DNA of 6,010 nt from Legionellaceae bacterium (GCA_947470005.1 CANISA010000101.1:1-6010), one strand, 5' to 3'. Shown: positions 1 to 5,534, counted from the stretch's first letter. Notes: generated by a model not told the origin, from the sequence alone. Program-made: numbers and translations.

Positions 1-4
1 CAAG

Positions 5-80
5 GTCCCCATCGTCTAGAGGCCTAGGACACCGCCCTTTCACGGCGATAACGGGGGTTCGACTCCCCCTGGGGACGCCA
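5..80 (+). tRNA. tRNA-Glu (anticodon UUC)
   Basis: A complete cloverleaf can be folded. The acceptor stem 5-11 pairs with 70-76, the discriminator base is G77, and the CCA end is encoded (78-80). The T stem is GGGGG (53-57) with CCCCC (65-69) around the loop TTCGACT. The anticodon loop CTTTCAC (37-43) gives anticodon TTC at 39-41, so it reads GAA and GAG codons. The sequence is close to E. coli tRNA-Glu throughout. One oddity is that the top pair of the anticodon stem is C32 opposite A48, where E. coli has C-G. The 3' end lies only 8 bases from the stop of the convergent dGTPase gene. The promoter is outside the window, and no T-rich terminator follows the CCA. Confidence 0.97.
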
Positions 81-88
81 CTTTGGCA

Positions 89-1411
89 TCATAAACGCTC
101 AAAGATCGTGCGTGTATTAAATCCAAACAAACGCTCATGCATACGATAGGCGTACTCATCCGTCATATTTGCAATATAATCACACACCACGCGCCAGGAA
201 GCCGGTTCATCATGTGCCTGCTGAAATAAGATTCTATTCTTCGCATCCAATAAACTCGTCGGATTTGAGCTTATCGCTTCAAACAAACGCAACACGACGG
301 TTTGCCCCCCGTATTCAAACGTTCGGGCTTCTTGCGAATCAATGACATGATCATAAATACTTTGCATGAAATAACCCAACAACGCTTTCGCCTCAGGAAA
401 GAGCGCCGCATTATATTTTAGCAAACGGTTATCAAACGCTTCATGCGTCACCTCAACTCGAATGGCTGTGATGAAATAATTTACTATTTCACCGATGGCC
501 TGTTTGCGAACGTGCAGCGCATCATCAAATAGCGCATTCAACAACGAGGCTTTGTTGTTCGATAATAACGTCTCGGCAAGCAACGCGTGACACATCGGAG
601 TGTCTAATTGCTCGCGATGAATTAAACGTAAATGAATCGCATCTTCCAAATCATGCACGCCATAAGCAATGTCATCGGCAATGTCCATGATGGAACAATC
701 AAACGCATGATAAGCTGATTGACCATGTTGATTACCTGATGGCGCTTTGGCAAGGGACTGAAACAACGACCGATCGGCTTCCCCAAAGGGCGACAGTAAC
801 CAATCTACTTCGGGCTGCTCACAATCAAAATACCCTTTCGGAGGGAGCCAATCGTTCACGCGGATTGTTTTATTGGGTAATGCCTTCTCAACCGGCCTAT
901 CGCACGCGACAACACGCGCATGGCTAACCGGGTACTTGAGGATCCCCAGCAGCGCACGACGCGTTAAATCCAGCCCAAAAGGGCCATAACTGTTCTCTAC
1001 TTTGGTCAGCAGGCGAAGCGTCTGGCCATTGCCTTCAAAACCGCCATGATCACGCATCATGTAGTTTAACGCCACCTCTCCTCCATGCCCAAACGGAGGA
1101 TGTCCAATATCATGCAGCAAACAAATCACACTCATTAAATCATCATTCGGCAATAGCCCTGATAACACGGGAGACACCACGTTCATTGAGAGACTTCGGG
1201 CAATGCTGCCACCAATGGAGGCCACTTCCAGCGAATGCGTCAAGCGCGTACGATGAAAATCACCCTCATCCGTACCTAAAATTTGCGTTTTTCGTTGCAT
1301 GCGGCGAAACGCAGGACAATGAATAACCCGCGTTCTATCTCGCTCATAGGAGTCACGGTGATCCTGACTACCCCGCTGATGCACTTGTCCCGAACGCCGA
1401 TGAGTCCACAT
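89..1411 (-). CDS. dgt: dGTPase (deoxyguanosinetriphosphate triphosphohydrolase), type 2, HD-domain
   Basis: This HD-superfamily dNTP triphosphohydrolase would cleave dGTP (or other dNTPs) to the deoxynucleoside and triphosphate in the cytosol. The 440-residue length fits the type-2 dGTPase-like subfamily. Visible motifs are the N-terminal YERDRTRVIHCPAFRRMQRK block (residues 22-41), RTRLTHSLEV (54-63, metal ligand H59), the HD pair H100-D101 within HDIGHPPFGH (100-109), FEGNGQT (125-131), and DIADDIAYGVHDLEDA (243-258), whose D246 or D247 should complete the metal site. All ligands are present, so the enzyme is probably active. The ATG at 1411 is preceded by an AAGAGAA stretch as a modest Shine-Dalgarno, and the stop is TGA at 91-89. 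Members of this family control dNTP pools and some are credited with antiphage dGTP depletion; no other defence gene is next to it here. It is convergent with tRNA-Glu and divergent from the SPOR lipoprotein. Confidence 0.95.
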   Translation of the reverse strand: MWTHRRSGQVHQRGSQDHRDSYERDRTRVIHCPAFRRMQRKTQILGTDEGDFHRTRLTHSLEVASIGGSIARSLSMNVVSPVLSGLLPNDDLMSVICLLHDIGHPPFGHGGEVALNYMMRDHGGFEGNGQTLRLLTKVENSYGPFGLDLTRRALLGILKYPVSHARVVACDRPVEKALPNKTIRVNDWLPPKGYFDCEQPEVDWLLSPFGEADRSLFQSLAKAPSGNQHGQSAYHAFDCSIMDIADDIAYGVHDLEDAIHLRLIHREQLDTPMCHALLAETLLSNNKASLLNALFDDALHVRKQAIGEIVNYFITAIRVEVTHEAFDNRLLKYNAALFPEAKALLGYFMQSIYDHVIDSQEARTFEYGGQTVVLRLFEAISSNPTSLLDAKNRILFQQAHDEPASWRVVCDYIANMTDEYAYRMHERLFGFNTRTIFERL

Positions 1412-1438
1412 AAGTTCTCTTTTTCACTAAAACCCTAA

Positions 1439-1468
1439 AGTTTATTGGAGTTTGGCAGATAACACCAA
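1439..1468 (-). promoter_or_regulatory. Possible sigma-70 promoter for the dGTPase gene
   Basis: Read on the minus strand, TTGGTG (1468-1463) and TAAACT (1444-1439) are separated by 18 bases. This would start transcription about 20 bases upstream of the dGTPase ATG. The match to consensus is partial. The same stretch holds TTGG-N9-CCAA (1452-1468), a short inverted repeat that could be chance. For the divergent SPOR gene no convincing promoter stands out: TTGGCA (1452-1457) is a good -35, but no good -10 follows at the right distance. Confidence 0.25.
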
Positions 1469-1528
1469 TGGAAGAGTAAGAAATCATAGGTAACATGCCA
1501 CCATAACAATAAAATAAGGGCAACTATC

Positions 1529-2068
1529 ATGTTAATAAAAACAAAAATAATCGGACTCACTCTCGGCGTGGTAGGCTTGTCTGCATGCAGCAGCAGCTTC
1601 TATCAACATAGCCACTTGAACCCCTATCAATCTTCCGATCGCGATGCGGGCGTTCAGCTTTATCCCGATGGCTATGATAACGGTGGTGCATATGCGCCTA
1701 AAACCGCGGGCAAAAAACAAATCGTCGTGCCAGAAACTTACCACGTCGGAGCGACCCAAGCCCCCGCATCGTTTAAAGATCGCGACTCGACCTGGATCAG
1801 CAGCCAAAATCCACAAGGCTATACGATTGAAGTAGCCAATGGTGAAAAAGCCGCGGAAGTCGCCGGGACGCTCCAAAAAGTCCCTAAAAACGAACGGATG
1901 GCTGAAGTCAAATACCAACAAGACGGTAAAGCGTATTACAAAGGTATTTATGGCACCTATCCAAGTTATGAAGCAGCACAACAAGCTCTCAGTGCTCTCC
2001 CTGAGGATGTAAAACAAAGCGCAGGGATCAAAACATGGGGCAGTGTGCAAAGCAGTGTAACGGAGTGA
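1529..2068 (+). CDS. SPOR-domain outer-membrane lipoprotein
   Basis: This is a 179-residue lipoprotein precursor. The N-terminus has a short basic region (K4, K6), a hydrophobic stretch and the lipobox LSAC (residues 17-20), so cleavage and lipidation would occur at C20. Serine at +2 predicts sorting to the outer membrane. A polar, Gly/Pro/Asp-rich linker (about 21-90) leads to a C-terminal SPOR fold (about 96-172), which starts at GYTIEVANGE and contains YYKGIYGTYPSYEAAQQAL (136-154), the typical G-x-Y-x-S/T-x-x-x-A pattern. SPOR domains bind glycan strands stripped of stem peptides and so concentrate at division septa, which makes a role in division or peptidoglycan remodelling likely. The ATG is preceded by AAGGG (1516-1520). 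No partner such as RlpA, DamX or FtsN is adjacent, so the exact role is open. The ferrochelatase remnant follows immediately. Confidence 0.88.
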   Translation: MLIKTKIIGLTLGVVGLSACSSSFYQHSHLNPYQSSDRDAGVQLYPDGYDNGGAYAPKTAGKKQIVVPETYHVGATQAPASFKDRDSTWISSQNPQGYTIEVANGEKAAEVAGTLQKVPKNERMAEVKYQQDGKAYYKGIYGTYPSYEAAQQALSALPEDVKQSAGIKTWGSVQSSVTE

Positions 2069-2118
2069 TCGCAGGTGAGCATCGCGTTCATCTGGGTTCG
2101 GCGGGATGATAAGACACG

Positions 2119-2463
2119 TTGATCGTTATCGCGCAATGCCAACACACAACAGCTCTGCTGGCGGAAGCCTTGTCTTTAAATTCGGAACAGTATGGCACCG
2201 CATTTCAATCAAGACTAGGTCGCGCACAATGGATTACGCCGTATACAGATGAAACGCTCCTGCACCTTGCCCAATCAGGCATCAGGCGTCTCGCTGTTGT
2301 TTGCCTGTCCTTTGTTGTTGACTGCCTAGAAACATTAGAGGAAATAGGGATCCGTGCCAAGGCACAGTGGCTAGCACTCGGCGGAGAGGCATTCACCTTG
2401 ATCCCCTGCGTGAATGCTAGCCCACGCTTTATCGACGCCCTGGTCAATCTCGCCCGGGGCTAA
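2119..2463 (+). pseudogene. hemH: Ferrochelatase remnant (C-terminal third only)
   Basis: The 114-codon reading frame matches the C-terminal part of ferrochelatase, which inserts Fe2+ into protoporphyrin IX in the last step of haem synthesis. Family landmarks are TAFQSRLGRAQWITPYTDETL-like residues 27-47, the CLSFVVDCLETLEEI segment (62-76) with the catalytic Glu at E71, and the terminal NASPRFIDALVNLA (99-112). Complete enzymes have about 320-360 residues. The N-terminal two thirds, including the Fe-binding SFHG or SYHG histidine motif, are missing because the SPOR gene ends 50 bases upstream. The only available start is TTG with no Shine-Dalgarno. Bases 2085-2132, read in another frame (ending RHVDRYRA), may be a decayed continuation joined by a roughly 2-base deletion near 2132. 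The fragment cannot be an active enzyme. The final 93 bases overlap the metalloprotease gene on the other strand. Confidence 0.8.
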
Positions 2464-3015
2464 AGACGGGCGTGATATTTCAAGTTGTTTTTTACACGCT
2501 TTCCATTCAGGCAAAAATCGCGTCATCAATGCATAAAACCGCTTGCTATGATTCGCCTCCAGTAAATGCACCAACTCATGAACAACAACATACTCCAAAC
2601 ATGCCCGTGGCTTGTGAATTAAATGAAGGTTAATGGATATACGCCGTGTGGTCACATTACACGACCCCCAGCGGGTTTTCATGACGCGTATCCCCCAAGA
2701 GCTAACACGTACGCCAATAATAAGCTCCCAGTGTTTAATCAAGTCGGGCAATACCATGCGCATCTGTTGTTTAAGCCGAAGCGTCTCACGCGGTTCCATG
2801 GGCACAACAGGCGAAACCACGCGTGCAATGACACGCGCACGCGCCGTATGAATCCACTGTTGTTTCGATGTGAGATGGTTTCGAATCACGTCGACAGGCA
2901 ATTTAAGAGGAGCCGTGACGTTTACCTCGCCTCCCGGCGAGCGTATACGTAAGTACATATTTTTGATTGGTTTTCTTATGACTTCAATCAAAAGACCATC
3001 CAGATCGATGATCAT
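2371..3015 (-). CDS. YgjP-like (M48/SprT-type) zinc metalloprotease
   Basis: This 214-residue cytosolic protein belongs to the YgjP-like metallopeptidase family (DUF45). It shows the N-terminal beta-rich part with YLRIRSPGGEVNVTAPL (21-37), the hallmark RWGSC (115-119), and the zinc site HELVH (146-150), in which H146 and H150 are ligands and E147 is the catalytic base, followed by H156 in ANHSKRFY. No signal peptide is present. The ATG at 3015 has a near-perfect AGGAGG Shine-Dalgarno 5 bases upstream, so the start is secure. The family fold normally ends soon after the WKACKKQLE helix (171-179). Here residues 185-214 are read from the strand opposite the hemH remnant, so the last 30 residues look like a run-on tail. 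The substrate is unknown, as for the family in general. Confidence 0.9.
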   Translation of the reverse strand: MIIDLDGLLIEVIRKPIKNMYLRIRSPGGEVNVTAPLKLPVDVIRNHLTSKQQWIHTARARVIARVVSPVVPMEPRETLRLKQQMRMVLPDLIKHWELIIGVRVSSWGIRVMKTRWGSCNVTTRRISINLHLIHKPRACLEYVVVHELVHLLEANHSKRFYALMTRFLPEWKACKKQLEISRPSLAPGEIDQGVDKAWASIHAGDQGECLSAEC

Positions 3016-3054
3016 AAGCTCCTCCTCATTGATTCAAGAACCTCGCGACGTATG

Positions 3055-3082
3055 CTAACATGACGTATCGTCAAGCGATAAA
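3055..3082 (+). promoter_or_regulatory. Possible promoter with palindromic operator upstream of the CMD-family gene
   Basis: The region between the divergent metalloprotease and CMD genes holds CTAACA (3055-3060) and GATAAA (3077-3082) with a 16-base spacer. This is a partial sigma-70 match. The spacer contains a perfect palindrome TGACG-TAT-CGTCA (3061-3073). GACGTAT also occurs as a direct copy at 3047-3053. A palindrome between -35 and -10 is a typical operator position. The regulator is not identifiable. Confidence 0.3.
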
Positions 3083-3109
3083 AAAACATGGATCAACTCG
3101 GAGAATAGG

Positions 3110-3454
3110 ATGTCAGAGCGATTTACCAACATCACACATGATATAAACACTCAGCTGGCTAAAATGCGAAAAGAACTACCAGAGGTCATGGCTGGCTTTT
3201 CAGCACTGGCTGGGGCCGCAACAAAAGCCGGTGTCTTGGATAAAAAAACCAAAGAATTAATCGCCATCGCCTTGGCTGTCGCCAATCACTGCCCAGGCTG
3301 CATTGGCTTTCATTCACAAACACTCGTGAAACTTGAAACGAGCCGAGAAGAATTATTAGAAACACTGGGCATGGCCATCTACATGGGTGGTGGCCCATCG
3401 ATGATGTATGCCGCTGAAGCGCTGGAAGCGTTTGAGGAATTTCAACCGAGTTGA
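3110..3454 (+). CDS. Carboxymuconolactone decarboxylase / AhpD-fold family protein with CXXC motif
   Basis: This is a 114-residue cytosolic all-helical protein of the CMD/AhpD superfamily. The family signature is clear: DKKTKELIAIALAVANHCPGC, which covers residues 44-64, includes E49 and C61-x-x-C64, and leads to H68 in GFHSQ. This Glu/CXXC/His set is the redox relay used by AhpD-type alkylhydroperoxidases. True gamma-carboxymuconolactone decarboxylases lack the CXXC pair, so a thiol peroxidase or disulfide role is likelier than aromatic degradation. The glycine-rich YMGGGPSMMYAAEALEAF (91-108) is the usual C-terminal helix region. The ATG has GGAG 6 bases upstream. No peroxiredoxin (ahpC) or degradation gene lies nearby. 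The stop is only 5 bases from that of the convergent Rap1a-like gene. Confidence 0.9.
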   Translation: MSERFTNITHDINTQLAKMRKELPEVMAGFSALAGAATKAGVLDKKTKELIAIALAVANHCPGCIGFHSQTLVKLETSREELLETLGMAIYMGGGPSMMYAAEALEAFEEFQPS

Positions 3455-3459
3455 TTAAG

Positions 3460-3936
3460 CTATTTGCCAGCACTCATGTGCATCATCCCCGTCTCGGCCT
3501 GCATCATGGCATTCGCAGATAAATTTCCTGCCGAGCTTTGCTGGCCACACGGGTACTGTTGAACCACACCGAGAAGGGCCACTTGAGACACCGTCATGCT
3601 CTCTTTCTCGCTGTCTGGGCTGGATATCTCTCGATAGGTCTTCTGAATCAAATTATTCATATCAGTGGCACTTAATTGTGTATTAGCCGGTAGACAAAAC
3701 AAGGGAGCACCTCGTTGCGTCGCGGACGTATTGGCCGACATTAAGCTTTCTGCAATGGTTTCACTCGTCAAATTTAAAATATTACGCCCCGATCGCGCCC
3801 AGGCTTGTGCTTCTGGATCAGCCTTCATCTCCATTTTCGGAATATTATTTGCAATATTAATATAACGACCAATGGCATCCGCATGAACTGGCGTTAAAAC
3901 CATCCCCAAAAAAATACAAAAGAGTGATCGAATCAT
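3460..3936 (-). CDS. Secreted Rap1a/Tai immunity-like protein
   Basis: This is a 158-residue precursor with a Sec signal peptide (R3, hydrophobic 4-15, likely cut after VHA at residue 19). The mature part resembles the Rap1a/Tai family of periplasmic immunity proteins, which neutralise type VI secretion peptidoglycan amidases. The diagnostic region is FCLPANTQLSATDMNNLIQK (80-99) followed by VALLGVVQQYPC (119-130). The two cysteines C81 and C130 fit the family's disulfide-bracketed domain. The C-terminal tail (131-158) is polar and Met-rich. A GAGGAA Shine-Dalgarno precedes the ATG at 3936. No effector or type VI secretion gene is in the window, so it is an orphan that could protect against neighbours or have taken on another periplasmic role. 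The assignment rests on pattern similarity in the second half; the first half is diverged. Confidence 0.62.
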   Translation of the reverse strand: MIRSLFCIFLGMVLTPVHADAIGRYINIANNIPKMEMKADPEAQAWARSGRNILNLTSETIAESLMSANTSATQRGAPLFCLPANTQLSATDMNNLIQKTYREISSPDSEKESMTVSQVALLGVVQQYPCGQQSSAGNLSANAMMQAETGMMHMSAGK

Positions 3937-3955
3937 ACTTCCTCAGACGTCTGTT

Positions 3956-3983
3956 TATTTAATCAAGCAAAGGTAACACGCAA
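3956..3983 (-). promoter_or_regulatory. Possible promoter of the Rap1a/Tai-like gene, with palindromes
   Basis: On the minus strand TTGCGT (3983-3978) and TAAATA (3961-3956) are 16 bases apart, giving a short leader. The -35 hexamer lies within the palindrome ACACGC-AA-GCGTGT (3976-3989). A second perfect palindrome, CAGACGTCTG (3944-3953), sits just upstream of the Shine-Dalgarno. Either could be a repressor site. The hexamers are only fair matches. Confidence 0.28.
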
Positions 3984-4019
3984 GCGTGTATGAGATCTAT
4001 TTAATAAGACCCATGATTG

Positions 4020-4048
4020 TTGAAAATTGCCTGAGCGTACACTAAACT
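4020..4048 (+). promoter_or_regulatory. Likely sigma-70 promoter of the Tim44-like gene
   Basis: TTGAAA (4020-4025) and TAAACT (4043-4048) are separated by the optimal 17 bases, and this places the start of transcription about 23 bases before the ATG at 4078. It is the best-spaced promoter candidate in the window. An AAGG (4065-4068) serves as a weak ribosome binding site. Confidence 0.42.
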
Positions 4049-4077
4049 CAAAAACACACTAAACAAGGCAAAATGAA

Positions 4078-4890
4078 ATGCGCACTATTTTTCTATATTT
4101 ATTAATTATTACGCTAGGTTTTGGATTAGCTGTGAGCGAAGCGTCTGCTAAGCGTTTTGGCGGTGGGCGAAGTTTTGGGGTGCAACGCTCACACAATAGT
4201 CTTTTTTCATCTCATGCTCCGCAAACCAGTAAATCATTTGGACAACAACCGAGTCCGCGCAAATGGGGTGGTATTTTGGGTGGCCTTTTGGCGGGAGGCT
4301 TATTAGCAAGTTTATTTATGGGGCATGGTCTGGGCACTGGCCTGCTATCCTGGTTAGTACTTGGGTCACTTACGTTCTTTCTCGTTGGTTTCATACGCAA
4401 AAAATTTATGCCTAGTTTTCAGGCTGCACCTACGAGTGCGTTTAGACAAAGTCATGTTAATAAGCCTTCAGAATTTTTTGCTTCCAACAGCGTGAGCAAT
4501 GCTTCGAACGATTTGAGCGACTTTGATCAGGAATCATTTTTACGTGAGGCTAAGGTGACATTTATTCGCTTACAAGCCGCCTATGATCAAAAAAACAGGC
4601 AGGACTTAAGTGAATTTACAGCACCTGAGGTGTTTGCAGAGATCGATATGCAAATTAAAGAGCGCGGCGGCGAAACAAATAAAACTGAAGTATTTGATTT
4701 GAGCGCACAACTACTGAATGCGTCAAAACAAGCCGAAGGGATGATCGCAAGCGTCCGTTTTACAGGAACAATTCAAGAAAACAAGGATCTATTAACCGAA
4801 TTAAATGAAATATGGCACTTCAGACAGTTCTCCGACAAGAATAGTTGGGTTGTTGGAGGCATTCAACAAGAAGTAGTTGAGGCAGGCTAG
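4078..4890 (+). CDS. Tim44-like domain membrane protein
   Basis: This is a 270-residue protein with the layout of bacterial Tim44-like proteins. The signal peptide (hydrophobic 4-19, likely cleavage after SEASA at 24) is followed by the family-typical KRFGGGRSFG (25-34) and a Ser/Gln-rich low-complexity stretch. A glycine-rich membrane hairpin follows, with GGILGGLLAGGLLASLFMGHG (64-84) and LLSWLVLGSLTFFLVGFI (89-106) and then a basic RKKF stop. After a linker, the C-terminal Tim44-like domain (about 148-268) contains FLREAKVTFIRLQAAYDQKN (154-173), FTAPEVFAEID (180-190) and the strands SVRFTGTIQE and WHFRQFSDKNSWVVGGIQQ. In mitochondria the domain links Hsp70 to the inner membrane. In bacteria the role is not settled; membrane-associated binding of a partner protein is the inference. 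The gene is monocistronic and convergent with the yhaV-like ORF. Confidence 0.87.
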   Translation: MRTIFLYLLIITLGFGLAVSEASAKRFGGGRSFGVQRSHNSLFSSHAPQTSKSFGQQPSPRKWGGILGGLLAGGLLASLFMGHGLGTGLLSWLVLGSLTFFLVGFIRKKFMPSFQAAPTSAFRQSHVNKPSEFFASNSVSNASNDLSDFDQESFLREAKVTFIRLQAAYDQKNRQDLSEFTAPEVFAEIDMQIKERGGETNKTEVFDLSAQLLNASKQAEGMIASVRFTGTIQENKDLLTELNEIWHFRQFSDKNSWVVGGIQQEVVEAG

Positions 4891-4895
4891 AACTT

Positions 4896-4933
4896 AGTGA
4901 CGTGGTCAAGCAAATTTGTACAACTCAGTTAAG
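4896..4933 (+). repeat. Left copy of the 38-bp imperfect inverted repeat
   Basis: It begins AGTGACGTGGT (4896-4906) and ends CAGTTAAG (4926-4933). It pairs with 5424-5387 read on the other strand: the first 11 positions are identical, and 17 of the remaining 27 match without a gap. It starts 6 bases after the Tim44-like gene and contains the yhaV-like stop codon (4931-4929). Confidence 0.6.
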
Positions 4934-5330
4934 CAAGTTCTGGAGGATCTCCACTATTTAACATTTGTTGGAAAACATGATAAGCGTCTGACTTACTACC
5001 ATAAGCTTGCTTTGTCTTGTCATCATTGACCCATGCATACACAATTACCCGACTTTCGAGGTGATATCTGAAAAACAATCGATATTGCTGAAAAAATTTA
5101 GCACGAAACCAATGTTTATGGTTCTGACCTAATGTTATCCCCTGCCGATATTCAGATGAAGCAGGATCTTGCGGAATTTTTTCAAAAGCTAATTTTGCTA
5201 TAGCTGCCAGACGCTTTGTGGCATTTTTTTTCACTTCGTAATATTGACCGGGCCATATCCACCCCGATAATGTATTTGAGATTATTAAATACCACAGCTT
5301 AAGTGTAATGCAATCGCATTGCCTTTTCAA
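4929..5330 (-). CDS. yhaV: YhaV-type toxin ORF with altered or truncated N-terminus
   Basis: From about residue 27 onward this 133-residue frame matches YhaV, the ribosome-dependent mRNA interferase of the PrlF-YhaV type II toxin-antitoxin system. Visible family segments are VKKNATKRLAAIAKLAFE (33-50), SEYRQGITLG (59-68), HWFRAKFFQQYRLFFRY (73-89), YAWVNDDKTKQAYGSKSDAY (98-117) and the terminal MLNSGDPPE (123-131). E. coli YhaV has 154 residues and about 40 residues before the first of these segments. Here residues 1-26 (Cys- and Leu-rich) do not resemble that N-terminus. The only long start is TTG at 5330 without a Shine-Dalgarno, and an in-frame GTG at 5234 also lacks one. No PrlF/AbrB-type antitoxin precedes it. 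The core looks intact, yet expression and activity are doubtful, and it may be a 5'-decayed toxin gene. Confidence 0.75.
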   Translation of the reverse strand: MKRQCDCITLKLWYLIISNTLSGWIWPGQYYEVKKNATKRLAAIAKLAFEKIPQDPASSEYRQGITLGQNHKHWFRAKFFQQYRLFFRYHLESRVIVYAWVNDDKTKQAYGSKSDAYHVFQQMLNSGDPPELA

Positions 5331-5386
5331 AATCTGAACGTCGGCGTTGGTTTTTAAGTGACAACCGGATAGGCAGGAAATTATCT

Positions 5387-5424
5387 CTTAACTGGGGTGT
5401 CAAAATCAATTAAACCACGTCACT
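5387..5424 (-). repeat. Right copy of the 38-bp imperfect inverted repeat
   Basis: Read on the minus strand it begins AGTGACGTGGT (5424-5414) and ends CAGTTAAG (5394-5387), matching the left copy at both ends, with the differences concentrated in the middle. Its outer end also takes part in a small hairpin TCACT-TCTTT-AGTGA (5420-5434) that reaches into the flank. Confidence 0.6.
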
Positions 5425-5534
5425 TCTTTAGTGATAGCCTGATAAGCTCAGCAATAAAATTAGCTTAAAGACTTAGGTCATTGTTCTCTTTCGCCACAAA
5501 ACTATTATCTAATAATCCATACTTGTCATGCCGC

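Larger units (their letters stand above)
4896..5424. mobile_element. Candidate miniature element: 38-bp inverted repeats around a yhaV-like toxin ORF
   Basis: A 529-bp interval is bounded by two inverted repeats (4896-4933 and 5387-5424) that align without gaps at 28 of 38 positions. The only sizeable reading frame inside is the yhaV-like ORF, whose TAA stop lies within the left repeat. No transposase or resolvase gene is present. The 38-bp length and inner TTAAG end recall Tn3-family ends, for which non-autonomous miniature forms are known. Against this, the tips read AGTG rather than GGGG, and the flanking pentamers (AACTT on the left, TCTTT on the right) are not a target duplication. Bases 5331-5386 inside the right end show no recognisable gene. 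The repeat pair is seen in the sequence; calling it mobile is inference. Confidence 0.4.

Noticed and set aside
5..80. tRNA-Glu as an attachment site for an integrated element
   Set aside because: No second copy of the tRNA 3' end and no integrase gene occur in the window.
1532..2050. Long open frame (172 codons) on the minus strand
   Set aside because: It lies exactly antisense to the SPOR lipoprotein, which has a lipobox, a Shine-Dalgarno and a recognisable domain. The antisense protein shows no family features.
2623..2952. Plus-strand open frames opposite the metalloprotease
   Set aside because: They are shadows of the YgjP-like gene, with no ribosome binding sites and low-complexity translations.
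4924..4940. Integron attC-like core (GTTAAGC) next to the toxin ORF
   Set aside because: The matching core at the other end reads GTTAAGA and breaks the consensus, and no attC secondary structure is apparent.
5299..5409. A 36-codon minus-strand frame (TTG at 5409) with a basic RRRSDFEKAM stretch inside the right end of the repeat element
   Set aside because: It is too short, has no ribosome binding site and no recognised family. It was considered as a displaced YhaV N-terminus but does not resemble one.
5382..5420. Minus-strand peptide GLIDFDTPVKR, considered as the C-terminal end of a PrlF antitoxin
   Set aside because: Resemblance to the acidic DLDxPL ending of PrlF covers only a few residues, and stop codons lie immediately upstream, so it cannot be supported.
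4891..5429. Five-base target-site duplication around the inverted repeats
   Set aside because: The left flank AACTT and right flank TCTTT differ. The TTAGTGA copies at 4894-4900 and 5428-5434 overlap the repeat tip and a local hairpin, so they are not a clean duplication.
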